Part shown: piece by piece, positions 14,501 through 26,162 of the stretch | Numbering within the stretch: position 1 is the first letter of the stretch | How the letters are laid out: every line of letters starts with the position of its first letter | Source of the DNA: Apostichopus japonicus | Taxonomy: Eukaryota; Echinodermata; Holothuroidea; Aspidochirotida; Stichopodidae | DNA length: 64,000 bases | Direction of reading: 5' to 3' | Assembly: GCF_037975245.1 (NCBI RefSeq) | Contig: NC_092565.1 | Span: forward strand, 7,494,999 to 7,558,998 | The notes under the pieces: model-generated | Told to the model about the DNA's origin: nothing | Database searches by the model: none | Seen by the model: only the letters and a program-made list of their open reading frames with translations | Translations under genes and position numbers: made by a program

Positions 14501-17500
14501 ATAGACCTCAACAGAAAGAGCCTTTGTACAGCTAGCCCAGATGGTGGTGGGTTTCAAATTAAGAGCTTAAACTTCCTTCTCCCGGGCACTTACTTTGGCT
14601 TGATGTCTTGCAGTTTTCTCTTTGTCTCTGAGAGACGCAGAAATGCCTTGTGATACAAGACTAGATTCATAAGGATGTGTTTATGTCATTTTTATCCTTC
14701 TACTTGTAGTGAAGTGAAATTTTGTAGTGTGCACCCTTTGAGTATTTACATGTATTACGTAATATACTGTAATCGTCAGTTTTTAGCGTTAGTTGTTTGC
14801 ACGTATGTATTTCTTCAGTTCTGTATACGTCGTTTTAATGGCAGCATCGTCCCTGCAGAGCTCCGGGGTTCGCCTCGTAACCCCGTATTATTTTGTCATA
14901 GTTTACTTAATCTTGGGTCGTAAATAGCCCAGATTTACCTGTATCTTTACTATCTGGAGTCCTTGAGTAGATGTCACCCTTTTTAGAGGCAGGATGCCTC
15001 AGGTTTTGGATGGTTCGGCTTCTGGCTTGAAGCCACTGGTTTCTCAAGATGGCGGACCTACTACAGTATATAGCGAGCTAGCGTTGATGGAGTCTCGATG
15101 TCCGCGATCTCCTTTACCGCGAGCGTAGAGTTTTCTTCTTCTTCTTTATCGCGAGCGAGTTGACTTCAGTGTAGTAAGAGATTAAGTAATACATATTATT
15201 ATTGTTTAATGCTGTACGTACCCTTATTTTTATTTAATTGTATTGTAGTTTTCAAGTGTTGCCCTTTTGGCTAGGTTGTACTTGACCGTACAGAGTACAT
15301 GTTAGGTTGTATTTTTGGATCTTGGTCCTACGGGTTTATAGCGTGTCTTGTGTATCGTGAAGCACGTGTGTAGTATTGCGTATTATTATACTGTAGTAAT
15401 TAACAGTTACGTGTATTGTACTGTATTGACAGTTCAGTTGTATTGAAAGTTTATTATCGTACTTGTATTTAATTTTAGTATTGTACAGCTCGCAGTGTAA
15501 AGAGCGTATACTATATTTGTATTTTGTATCTTGAACATATTGTTACTGTTGTTACTATAGAGTTGTCTCAGAGCTTGTCCTTTAATCTTAGCTGTTCTGG
15601 ATAGCTATAGAGTGACAATTATCATTGAGAGTTTGTGGGTTCAGGAGGTGAAAATTCCTGCTGTCTAGGAACAGTATGGTGAAAAGGCCTATAATGTGTT
15701 GCAGCTGGCATGTGTTGCCCTAGGCTGACCATTACGAAGGTGTTAAAATTCCTCGCCTGTTGGCAAACATATTGTATTATTTATGCAGATTATTTCATTA
15801 TGTTCATTTTACATTGTTCTATATACACTTATACATTTTATACAGTATTGTACGAGTGCTACGTTGTATTAATATTACGTGGATTTAGTATTTATGGTAC
15901 AGATAGAGTTCTGTTATTTGATATGTCATAGATTGAGCATAGGTTCTGTGCATATTTTATAGGTTGAGTAAAGGTTTTTCCCCCGAGTCAGAATAGTTTT
16001 AATTAGGAGTAAAGAGCCATTTAAGATTATTAAGCCATTTGTTCATATGTATATTTTCATTTACCATTTTGTAGAGTTTTGCAATAAAATGTCAGCCGTT
16101 GTTTCAACGCAAGAACACTCTCGCATCCTCAATGATAACTTATGAGTTCGAAGCGAAGGACCACTCCATCCAGCAATTTCCCCCGCCATTCCGCGGTTCG
16201 CTTCATTACCTTTCAAAATAGAAAACATCTAGCTATACCAACCACACTTCCCAAGCAGATATGAAACTATATAAACTCAACATACTTCCTTACATATAAG
16301 AAATGGGGCTAAAGTTGTCATTATATTGCTCATCACTGAGGGTATAATTAGCCTGTTCCAGCTTTCGAGACTATCCCCAAAGTGTTGAGTAGTTACCTTG
16401 CAGGAAACTGGGTCAAATGTATAGCGGGGATTGGAATTGATTATGAAGTACATACAGGTATTGCAAGCACAGAATTAGATATGTGGTTTGCTCCTGATAT
16501 CGCAAGTATTTACCCCCCCTTCCCCACCACCACCTTAACCCCTTTTCCCTCCTGTGCCAGGTTCCTTCGATGTTTGTTAATTGTAAGGAGGCAAAAAAAA
16601 AAGGTTGTGTGTGCGGTTTAGTGACGTTAAATCTGACAACAAATGAGTTTTTTCAGACTCCCATTCCCCCCCCCCCCCTCAATCTAATCAAACAAGTCTC
16701 GTAGTTGATGTATACACTTCATGTACCAAAATAGGATTATCAGAACCGCAAAGGGCACTTGTAAACAGTAGACGATAATATTAGTTATAACAAATAAGGA
16801 AGTCTTCCTGTATATCCTGTTTACACTTTATCACCAGTAGAATACCATGTTGATATGGTTGTGTGAAATCAGAGCATGTGAACTTTGAAGTTTATTCTTG
16901 TCGATTGTGCTGTCAAAGTATTTCTGCACTGTCATGTGATTTCTTGGTTGTTTGAGGTCTGTTTGATTGGGATGGGGGGAGGTGGGGTGGGGGAGGGTGG
17001 GTGGATGTGCAAGGAAGGTTGTGGTGCATTGTACACTTATATGGGTGTAAACAAGAGTTGTCCAATTTACTGTTTTCAGTTTGAGGAAGATATTCAATAC
17101 TTGTACAACATAGAGTTATCTCTCCGCCTCATTAATTGTCTGAATTATATGACCGAACAGTTTGTCTTGATTTGTCCTCTCACAGCTTGCAAGAGGTGAT
17201 CTCGAAGAATTGTATTTGCTTGACAGTCCCGGGACAAAGAGACTGAGCGGAGGTAAGTTGACAAGTTCAGATAAATGGAGGTAACAATTGGTCTCAGTAT
17301 GTAAGTATTCTAAGGAAGGTGTAAGAATAGTTCTGTACATGTAGGTAATTAAGAATTCTGAAGAAAGTGTATGGATAAATGAAGGTAACAATTGATCTCA
17401 GAACTTAAGTATTCTGAGGAAGGTTTAGGATCAGTTCTTTACATGTAGGTAAGTAAGTATTCTGAGGAAAGTGTATGAATAAATGAAGGTAACAATTGAT

Positions 17501-20500
17501 CTTAGTACTTAAGTATTCTGAGGAAGGTGTAAGAATAGTTCTTTACATGAAGGTAAGTAAGTATTCTGAGGAAAGTGTATGAATAAATGAAGGTAACAAT
17601 TGATCTCAGAACTTAAGTATTCTGAGGAAGGTGTAGGAATAGTTCTTTACATGAAGGTAAGTAAGTATTCTGAGGAAAGTGTATGAATAAATGAAGGTAA
17701 CAATTGATCTCAGAACTTAAGTATAGGTAAATAATATATTGAAACAGACTGCAGTTATGGTCGAGGTTCCAAACACACAAACAGGGAGACACTTGAAGGG
17801 AATTGAGAGAAATGGAAGAAGAAAATGTAGAAAAAAAGTAAAGAAACATGAAACAATTCTGATTAATTAGTTCTGACACTAATAAGTGTCTATAATTATT
17901 TATAGTTTAGACAAATGCAGTCTGTTTATAGTCTGAAAAGAGAGTAAAATTACACAAATATGATGTTTACTAAATGTTATGATTTGTTCATCATTAATGG
18001 ACATTAAATGGACGCAGAATATGAATTTTGGTATCTTGTGAAACCAAACTAAAATATTAAAACCGTATGCATAATTCATGCCATTTGAAAGGAAAAAATA
18101 GTCACTTTTATGGGTTAAAAAGTGTATAAGATAAGACATTTATTTCAATATTTGCAATATAGTTACATTTTAGCTTCAGTTTCATGATCTTTTCACTTTA
18201 CTGTATAGAATCCACCTCATGTTCCGAATGTGGGATCATAACCTTAAATGACGAGATGGAGGACTTGATGCTCAGAGGAGCTGGTTGCAACGCCCAAAAT
18301 AAAAGGAAGAGGTTAGAAAACAAATTTTCATTCTCTTGAAAGATTCTCTTTGGGTCTGTTTTTTATTTACATTTTTGTTCTCATATGAAGATTGTTCTTG
18401 GTGCAGCAGGCTTACCAGAAATACCAATAAAACTGTTACCTTAATTCATGGAATGATTCATACACTAGTATGTCAAGAAATTTTTATTTTTTTAAAATTA
18501 TTATTCTGGGCTCCACTGCAAAGCAAGTGCGAGAAAAGATATGACTGATCGGTTTATAGACCTCAACAGAAAGAGCCTTTGGTCAGCTAGCCCAGATGGT
18601 GGTGGATTTAAAATTAAGAGCTTAAAGGCATTGAAGATCGTCCCAAACCGCGTGCCACGCTCTGAAAAAGTTAACTTTCCATTGCTTGCAAGTGAAGTTT
18701 TCTTCTTGTCGCTACAAAATGTAGACAGTAATGAAACGTGATACCTTGTTACCTGCTATGTACACTGTGTTGTGGGTATTGACCGTAGCTGTGTGTGTAT
18801 TTACTGTACACGGTATCAAGCTGTGTGTGTATTTTCTGGGATCGATGGTGGTGTTAAACACTTCTGTTACACCTCATTCAAAACTAGGTCAGATTACCGG
18901 CATGAGACGTTTGTTTGTGCGCGAGTCTTCACACCCTTGTCTTGTCTTCACAGTCTTCACACACTTCCTTCTCCCGGGCACTTTCTTTGGCTTGATGTCT
19001 TGCAGTTTTTTCTTTGTCTCTGAGAGACGCATAAATGCCTTTATCTTGTGATACAAGACTACCTTTGTTTTTTCCTACCTTTTTTTGAGTAATGCTACCT
19101 TTTGTCTGTACCTACTATTCAAGGTCATAATGTCCAACTGAAGTTTGCCTATAGCGCTATAAATCTATCTAAAACATTGATGAATTTTTACACTGTTTTG
19201 ATTGGAGAGAGCCACCTCTCCCCTTCCTTCTTTTTTTGAGGGGTTGGAGGTCGGAAGGATTTTTGGGGGTTGCAGTTAAGGTGTTAATCGCACGTTTAGA
19301 CCAATCCCGTAGACAATAATGTCAACTGCTACTTTATGAGTTTTCAGACACTGTATTATCGTTGCCACGGTAATTGAATAGCCTGTAAGAAATCCATCTT
19401 CGTTGTATTGTGTCAAACTAAACATTTGATTTCACAAAGCTCTTAATTCAGTCTCTTTGCTATCATATGCATCATATCTACTTACATACAATTATAAGAG
19501 TTAAATTGAAGTTCACAAAATTTTCTTTGGTTTTTGGAAGTTAAAATAAGCGTCATAGTATACTTGACAGAAATGAAAGAGCAGAATCGGTTCGTCAGTC
19601 TTATCCTGAATGACAAAATAGCTTTTGTTAAGCAAATTTGCTTAACATGCTGCATGTTGCTCAATAAAATGGTAAACAAATATTCATGTAATAGTGTTGC
19701 TGATTGCATGGGTACACTTAATTTAACTTCTGTCTTATTAAGTCCCTCAGTTTTAATAGTTTCCACCGATATTGTGCTCTAAATATCTCACGTTCTCTCT
19801 CCTTTTCGCAGGGAGGTGACGTTAACTAAAGACCAATTGAATTCTTTGCAACTGAGAAGATCCCCTCCGAGTAAAATACCCATGTAAGTTTTGACGAGTC
19901 AGAATCTCATAAAAGGTTCATGGTCTTTTATAATTCATATCTTAAGCGCTTGTGGGTCCCCAATGAACTGTTCTTTTGTGTTCATGCCACAGGAGTCGGG
20001 TGTGAAAAGGGAATTGGGTTCAGAGCCATTTTGATTTTTATTGGCAGGATGTATATATTCCTCGATTTCTTTGATACGTGACATAAAAAAATTAAAAAAA
20101 TATATGTGAAAGCAAACCCCAGCTGAAATAACAACTTTTCAGCTGTTAAACATCATTCCCCTTTTAATTATACTGAAGAAGAGAGTTTGTCACACCCAGT
20201 ACATCTCGAAAGAAAGCTTTTATCTCAAGTTGAAATTAATGGATTGCTGTATATTGAGGCGGCAAGCAGCTTTGCTTCTCTTTCGCTTTTGTTTCAAAAT
20301 GCGGACTCAGACGGTTTCGTAGCTCATTCCTCTTTTCTATATTTTTGTTGCCTTGTAGAGTAACCAGGGGGGCGACATTCAATAACGTAACGATACGGGA
20401 GGGAGACGAAATACTGCAAATCAACAAAGAAAACACCGACAATCTTGAAATGGAGGATTTAACGGAACAGGAGGTAAGTAGTGTATGCATTCTGGAGGTG

Positions 20501-23500
20501 ACAGGGAAAATGCGTGGAAATGGAAAGGAAAAAAAATGTCTATACTTCAAGAAAAATGGCAGGTCAAGCTTTAATTCTGACAGACATGTGCCTTGCAAGT
20601 AACTTATCCCAAGTAGGCAGTTTAAAAGTGACAAGTGTTTCTTCTTTAAGACTATCCTGCGATGTGTATGTATATGTATATTAGATCCTCCTGCATGCAG
20701 GAAATTGCGAAGAAGCCTCATTGGCTTATCAAAGCCGCAAGCGGACCGAAACCAGTCTCTTACATGCATATTTAACGTCCATGATTATGGATTGTTAATG
20801 GTCAACAACTCTGTAACTGGACGACATACATTAATCTGGGAGTGACTCGAACAGGGGACCTTATGATTGAAAGGCACCGGCGTTAACCACTGAGCTAACA
20901 CTCCATATAGTTTAAAGGTCAGGGTATTCCCCTCTCCCAACCCCTCACCTACTGCCCCCATGGCAAAACTGAACTGTGCTTTTTTGCTTTCTCTCTAGCT
21001 GAAAATCACCTTCCGGCCTTGCCAACAAGCACTTTCTTTCCCACACATACAAAATACTGGAGGTGGACTTGGTATAACTTGGGATGGAAATGTCGTAAGT
21101 ATAGTCAATGAAAGGCACATTAATAATGTGAGAAACTTCTTGAGAACTTCATTACAAAGATTTAAGAAATTCATGCCACCAACAAAAAAAATAAAGATGC
21201 CATTATCTTGTCCCAAACTCCAGGTGTATCTTGATTTGGTTTCATTGAATGTAGCTGATCCGGTTTTGCCCGATAAATTTTAATCGAGAAATTAATTAAA
21301 GTCGGTATCTGCTCATCTGTCAATGTAATCTTTCACACTTCCAATTGTCATGAAAGAAAGCCAACTTTTGACAGGAATATGTGATTTTTTCTATGAGGAT
21401 AAATGTTTTGGACATTGCAGCCACAAAAGTGATCTGTCTGTTAAATCCTGTGAAAATATGTTGTCACAGGAAAGAGTTTTATGAATTGTCTTGTTTCTAA
21501 TAAGGATGGGGTTGTTTTTTATCCTGAAAAGTTTAGAAATTACCTAGGAAGAAAATGTAAAAGTTACACAATCTAAATTACGTTGACCTAAAAGTACAAG
21601 TAACACATCAGTATGTAGAGCAGGAGAACAGAGTTCAATTCTGTTTTGTTTTTTGCTCTCTTTTCTGATTGCAAAGTTCTGTAATTGTTCACAGGGAGTG
21701 TCACTGCCCGACAAGTCCTATAGGGTTTCTTAGTACTCTTCCTTTCACAAGTTTTGTTTCTTATCTCTGTCTATGCTTTATGTCATACTTAAAAATAAAT
21801 GAAAAAATGAAAATCTAGTCTTCATCAACTTGCAGAACCACATCGCCGGTTTCATTTGTAGAGTTAAAGTACTATGAATAATGTACAGATGATCTGTATC
21901 CATTTTTGTCCCAAATGCCATTGATGATAAAAATGCTATTTGTCACCATAGCGCTACATTTGGTTTGAGTTAAGACATTACCAACAAGATAGTCAACCAA
22001 CCATAAGAGAAATTTAACAATTTTTTAATGTGTAATGAAATATCCTTCAATGTTTTTTTCGAAATGAACAATATAAATCTGACAGCAATTTCATGACAAA
22101 AGTTTGACGGTTTCAACCTTTAAATCTGGCTTTGACATTTCCGTTTACGGTTTAAGACAGAGGATGGGTAGGCTACTTAATGGGTCTTGTGGGCTGCGCT
22201 GAAAGTTTGTTCCCAATCTTCAGGGCATAACACTTTTATATAAAGGATTTACCTATACTCCTGTAAAATGGGAATCTAACATTAATAAATAGTCCAATAA
22301 AAGATCAGGTAATTCTATATAGGCACACTATCCATCTGATGTGTTGAAATATTGGATCACAAGTAGGTCAGAAGCCTTTATTAAAAAGTACCAAAAACTA
22401 TATCTTTCCGAGTCATAAGGTTTCGTACACGAGCAGCATTAATAAGTTCTTGAAAGACTCCTAGCAAGACACATTTAACTCCATGAGGGTGGCATCCATT
22501 CTGTACACAGGCTGTAATATGCCCACCTAGTGTGGTCTAGGATTTTTTCTTTCATAACATCAAGCTTGACTTGTTCTTCACTTCGTTTCGTTTTAAGGTC
22601 GTGGATATTACAGATGGCCCATTTGTGGAAGAAGCTCTCAAGAAATCGCTTACAGAAGAAGGCAATCCGTTTTGTCTTACCCACTGCAATGGATACTTCA
22701 TTCCTCTTCACCGCACCAATCCTGAAAAGGTAGACTACCATTTGGACTATTTTTTGTTTCTTCGCATATATGCTGCAGAATATTGTCACAGATATATATG
22801 GAGGGCTAGGACTATCAAAGCAGTATTTATGGCTCGTTTAAGCTTTCATGAATCCCTGTATTAGAAGCATTGTATGGACTTTAGACTAGCCTAGCATAAT
22901 TCCAATCACTAAATTTCAGATGATGTTCTTTCGGAGATTGAAATGTCGGTCAACTCGATCCACTAAATTGTTAAGAAACCATTGAAAACAACAACTGTAA
23001 GTGCAAGTTTAAGGGTTTTAGGAAAAATACCTCAGACAAGAGAGATTCATTTTTAAAGTGGCTGGATTATGAAGTTCAACCCTGCACTGCTCTTGAAGCC
23101 GGCCCCCTCAGATGTGCAATGCAGAAATCAAGGAGGGTATTTGTTATGGTTGATCCCAAGGAGCACTTTATAAGAAAGTTTTACCCCAGAAAGAATGAGG
23201 TCAGAGAGAGTTATATTTTCGGCTAGTCAGCTTTTACTGGAATTGTATGTTGTCTTCATGTTGGTGACTGAAAGGTTTTAGTTGAAGAATTTGAAGTTTT
23301 TTGAAGTTTTAGTTGAAGTAATTGAAGTTTTTTGAAGTATTTAAAGTTATTTGAAGTTATTTGAAATATTTGAAGTTTTAGTTGAAGTTTTTTGAAGTTT
23401 TAGTTGAAGTTTTTTGAAGTTCTAGTTGAAGTAATTGAAGTTATTTGAACTATTTGAAGTTTTAGTTGAAGTATTTGAAGCCTGTTACAACACCTCTTCT

Positions 23501-23609
23501 ACTTTCTTCTCTTCAGAAGCAGATGCAGGATGTTTTCAGGAAGGCTGGAGATAAGCTGAGCTTGATATTCCAACCGGTACTGAGAATGAAGGCTGTGGCA
23601 GGGAGGTAG
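4028..23609 (+). CDS. Zinc-ribbon protein with two PDZ-like regions, nine exons (family not recognised)
   Basis: Coding exons joined by phase: 4028-4057, 9343-9451, 10756-10811, 11287-11498, 19812-19883, 20359-20473, 20999-21094, 22598-22729 and 23517-23609, giving 304 residues ending at a TAG. All junctions are GT-AG and reading frame is kept throughout. Residues 19, 24, 35 and 38 are the four cysteines of a zinc ribbon (C-x4-C-x10-C-x2-C, last pair in FCLKCG). Residues about 137-204 look like a PDZ domain (GDEILQIN, then MEDLTEQELKITF). Residues about 205-293 look like a second one: GGGLGI in the position of the ligand-binding loop, LTHCNG, and MQDVFRKAGDKLSLIF. This suggests a cytosolic adaptor, but no partner can be named. 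The start is the ATG at 4028; if exon 1 is wrong, the in-frame ATG at 9358 gives 289 residues. Exon 1 also stays open to a second possible donor at 4126/4127, but that would shift the downstream frame. Missed or alternative exons are possible in the 8.3-kb intron 4. Confidence 0.72.
4560..5108 (-). mobile_element. tRNA-derived SINE with internally amplified body
   Basis: Read on the minus strand, the head has RNA polymerase III boxes: A box TGGTCAAGTGGTTAAGGC (5,082-5,099) and B box GGTTCAAGTCC (5,045-5,055). The body continues into sequence shared with the element at 9,643-9,955 (CTTGCCCAAGGACACA-like text and CCCTGGTCA-like text). A 70-bp body segment is present four times in tandem starting at 4,771, 4,841, 4,911 and 4,981. 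It lies in intron 1 of the zinc-ribbon gene. Confidence 0.75.
6632..7347 (+). repeat. 82-bp minisatellite, about nine copies
   Basis: The landmark CATGGGACATTC occurs at 6659, 6741, 6823, 6905, 6987, 7069, 7151, 7233 and 7311, so the period is 82 bp with a shortened last unit. Copies are almost identical, pointing to recent expansion. It lies in intron 1 of the zinc-ribbon gene. Reading frames through it are repeat translations. Confidence 0.92.
8459..8530. repeat. (TA)n microsatellite
   Basis: An uninterrupted run of about 34 TA units in intron 1 of the zinc-ribbon gene. No other feature is visible around it. Confidence 0.95.
9643..9955 (-). mobile_element. tRNA-derived SINE, near full length
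   Basis: On the minus strand an A box (TGGCCAATTGACTAAGGC, 9,921-9,938) and a B box (GGTTTGATTCC, 9,884-9,894) mark a tRNA-like head. The body contains GTCCTTGGGCAAGATGCTT-type text, and the element ends in an ATT-rich tail near 9,643-9,665. It shares body and head plan with the element at 4,560-5,108. It is inserted in intron 2 of the zinc-ribbon gene. Confidence 0.8.
10030..10262. repeat. Degenerate pyrimidine-rich tandem repeat
   Basis: Variants of ACTGACCCATTTCACCCC recur about ten times with irregular spacing. It lies in intron 2 of the zinc-ribbon gene. It is low in complexity and has no coding value. Confidence 0.7.
13677..14667 (+). repeat. Duplicated block, copy 1
   Basis: Matches 17,727-19,063 closely from AAATAATATATTGAAACAGA onward. 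It lacks about 345 bp present in copy 2: at GAGCTTAAAC it jumps directly to the TTCCTTCTCCCGGGCACTT segment. Both copies keep a short open stretch encoding DRFIDLNRKSL and SPDGGGF, which may be a fossil exon of the repeat. It is within intron 4 of the zinc-ribbon gene. Confidence 0.8.
14940..16205 (+). mobile_element. Possible solo LTR or other retroelement end
   Basis: The segment starts with TG and ends with CA, is flanked by TTACC on both sides (14,935-14,939 and 16,206-16,210), and has an AATAAAA signal about 120 bp before its right end (near 16,083), as in an LTR R/U5 region. Against this, the right TTACC is also the start of a 32-bp direct repeat whose other copy is at 13,644, which would instead delimit a 2.5-kb block. 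Confidence 0.3.
17186..17252 (+). other. Candidate cassette exon in intron 4 of the zinc-ribbon gene
   Basis: A 67-bp segment sits between a strong acceptor (pyrimidine-rich tract ending CACAG) and a consensus donor (GGAG|GTAAGT). One frame is open and would read LARGDLEELYLL onward. Spliced between the exons ending 11,498 and starting 19,812, the frame meets TGA, so it would be a poison exon, need further unseen exons, or be a chance match. Confidence 0.3.
17264..17722 (+). repeat. 104-bp minisatellite, about five copies
   Basis: The landmark TAACAATTG occurs at about 17,282, 17,386, 17,490, 17,594 and 17,698. Three units contain AGGTAAGTAAGTATTCTGAG, which is a good match to a 5' splice site. 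The array begins just after the candidate exon at 17,186-17,252. Confidence 0.85.
17727..19063 (+). repeat. Duplicated block, copy 2 (longer)
   Basis: Homologous to 13,677-14,667 and also contains the segment from GGCATTGAAGATCG to the TTCCTTCTCCCGGG region that copy 1 lacks. Part of that extra segment recurs at 24,462-24,835. It keeps the open stretch encoding TDRFIDLNRKSLWSASPDGG. A dispersed repeat family is the simplest reading. Confidence 0.8.
20681..20908 (-). mobile_element. tRNA-derived SINE, second type
   Basis: On the minus strand the head has A-box text (TTAGCTCAGTGGTTAACG, 20,881-20,898) and a B box (GTTCGAGTC, 20,844-20,852). The distal end reads TTAGATCCTCCTGCATGCAG after a TGTATATG-rich tail. 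A shortened relative lies at 60,623-60,745. It is in intron 6 of the zinc-ribbon gene. Confidence 0.78.
23265..23482 (+). repeat. Short-period TGAAGTTTTAGT tandem repeat
   Basis: Dense repetition of TTGAAG, TTTTAGTTGAAG and TATTTGAAG units, just upstream of the last exon of the zinc-ribbon gene (23,517). Low-complexity sequence. Confidence 0.85.
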
Positions 23610-24461
23610 TGCGGGGTTACCCGGTCTCAGCCCGTAACCGGTGCTTGTAAAACTTCACACTACGATGCAATTGACTGCAGTCGAGAACAGCCTTCATCAT
23701 AAAGAACCAATCACAGCATATCAATTCACTTTACAGGGTTGTCAGATGGTGCTGTAAAGTATTCTCACTTTGATGTAAGAATGAACGTTGGATGCAACTT
23801 AAGGTTCATAGGAATGGCCAGTCATAACAGTCTTCATGACACTATGATGCAATTCGTGGGAGTCGGAAAAACAGTTGGCGATGATTGTTTGCACACTGCC
23901 ATCCGATTTCAAGGGTTCACAGATGGTGCTGTAAATGTTAAGTATGGATATTGGAATAGATTGGACAGCCTTTAAATTGTGATGGATATTAAAGCCTTCA
24001 TGGCTGTAGTGAAATTGTTGTATATAGACTTCATGTAAAACATATCTGATTTAAATTAATGCAGTTGAGTTGGGTCAAGTAGGAACTTTACTTAAACTTC
24101 TATTCTATTCACAAAACCATCCATAAGGTAAACTCTCACCTCAATTGAAGGTGGTGTTTCTGGAAATTTGTTAGCAAATATTATGAAGAGAGTTTTTTTT
24201 ACTGACAAACATCCAGCGTCATATCAGATTATTTTATAGAGAGGTTTGAAAACTGACCTTTAGCAAGATAGAGTCCATATAGTTTTATTTCCTTCATTTT
24301 GTTAAAAGACACATGGTTTGAACTAAGTCAAATTTTACTGAATCAAACTTTTACATTGAGATGTACATATCGTTGATAAATTTATAAGCCCTTTTTCTGG
24401 GGAAAAAACTCCAGACCCTTTTTTGTGAGAGTAGCTTTCAGGACCCTGGATCCACCACAGC
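23610..24461. other. 3' flank of the zinc-ribbon gene
   Basis: After the TAG at 23,607-23,609 there is no AATAAA for several hundred bases; an ATTAAA near 23,987 is the nearest variant polyadenylation signal. No further coding exon is apparent. Confidence 0.4.
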
Positions 24462-24835
24462 GTAAAGGCATTGAAGACTCGCCCCAAACTGCGTGCGGCC
24501 ATTTGAAAATGTTAACTTTCCGTTGCTTGCAAGTGAAGTTTTTTTTGTGTCGCTACAAAATGCAGAGAGTAATGAAACGTGATACCTTGTTATCTTTAGC
24601 TGGACCTGAGATGTCCATCGCTGTATTGTTTGTACACTGTGTTGTGGGTATTGACCGCAGCTGTATGTATTGACTGTACACTAGTGTCTAATTACCGACG
24701 GTAGCAAGCTGTGTGTGTATTTTCTGGGATCGATGGTGGTGTCTAACAATTCTGTTACACTTCATTCGAAACTAGGTCAGATTACCAGCATCAGACATTT
24801 GTTTAATTTGTGTGTGTGTCTTCACACCCTTTAAT
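24462..24835 (+). repeat. Fragment of the duplicated-block family
   Basis: Matches the middle of 17,727-19,063 (from GGCATTGAAGACTCG through TTCTGGGATCGATGGTGGTG), with substitutions and small indels. This shows the block is a dispersed repeat and not a single local duplication. Confidence 0.75.
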
Positions 24836-24883
24836 GCTGTTGGCAATGGCATGTATACCAGAATTTTTTGCATTTGTTACAAT

Positions 24884-25322
24884 CAAGGGTTGAAATAAGC
24901 GGGCGGCCAGGTGCTATTCACGCCCGCAAGCACTATAATAGCGCCCCTGGACATGAAAATACAATACACATAGGCGCTACTTTGTCGGCAAATAAGCGCC
25001 CGCATAATGTAAATATCAGCCTTATCATGCGCTGCACAGAAGCCTGAAACTACATTGCATGCTAGAGCTATATAGTAACTGCTAGTGATTTGATAAATCA
25101 CTGATCGATCGAGTGCATGCACAATAGCACTGGTGCACATGGTTTATATATCACACAACACCTGTACTGATACGTACGTACATGCCGTACTTGAATTTTG
25201 TTTCTCCTTTTTAGCTCCTGGTAGTGAGAAAATAGCTCCTGGTCCTACTGAAATTGCCGCGAACCAGGAGCCACTTTTTTAGAATGTGGCTCCTGGTCCA
25301 CAAAGCCTTATTTCAACCCTTG
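24884..25322. mobile_element. hAT-type non-autonomous element (439 bp)
   Basis: Perfect 16-bp terminal inverted repeats (CAAGGGTTGAAATAAG at 24,884 and its reverse complement ending 25,322) are flanked by the 8-bp duplication GTTACAAT (24,876-24,883 and 25,323-25,330). The 8-bp duplication and the CA-GGG-type ends are typical of hAT transposons. There is no transposase open frame, so it is a MITE-like copy. Confidence 0.92.
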
Positions 25323-25664
25323 GTTACAATCAACCGGTCTTTCTGTGAGGATGCATTAGTCTTGGGAAGGAGTTTCAGGAAATACTGACAGGCACCCGTG
25401 CCTGCAGTGGTATTACCATATATATTTTTAAATTATTATTTTCTTCATCAATTGAACAATGCAGATGTATGCTATTCAAATCTGTGGTACCATTGCAGCC
25501 TATTTATCATGCATAGAGAGAAAGAGAGTTAGTTTTATGTAGATATTGTATGTTGTAAATTAATGGAGAAAGAAACTTTTTCACTAGAACTACTAGTCTC
25601 TCAGAGTTGTGGTATATCTGTTCTTTGTCTCTTTGTACTTTTTGTATGCTAAATATTTACTTGG

Positions 25665-25685
25665 TATATATATATATATATACAT

Positions 25686-25724
<39 letters not shown>
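25665..25724. repeat. (TA)n microsatellite, interrupted
   Basis: TA runs with a short TACATACATA interruption. Intergenic. Confidence 0.9.
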
Positions 25725-25731
<7 letters not shown>

Positions 25732-26162
25732 CCAGACACGACATTGATGTGATAATTAACATATTAATTATGCACCCAACTCACATAATATCTTTTCATA
25801 TTACCCTCTCTCACTTGACTCCGTATACTTTACGATTAGAGCCAGAAATTAGGAGATTTGGTAGGTAGAAATTACAATACACCCTCCACAATGATACCCT
25901 CAAAATACAAATGTTAACCGCATCAATCAGTAAGGATGCACAGCAAAATATTGCTGAGAAATATATAAAAATATACCAATTAGTTACAAATCCTCCAGTA
26001 CATGACAACTTTTAAACCATCATTTGTAAGTCACAAATCTCTTACAGAAAAAAATCTGATCCAGTTTGTCACTCTGTGCCAGCTACAAATGTAAAAGCAT
26101 TTTAAATATCTGTTTATTCAAAGTTCAATAAAATTCAAAACAAGTATTAAAAAAGATCTATT

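Noticed and set aside
20236..20769. 177-codon minus-strand open frame
   Set aside because: It runs antisense across a good exon of the zinc-ribbon gene (20,359-20,473) and a SINE, with no family likeness.
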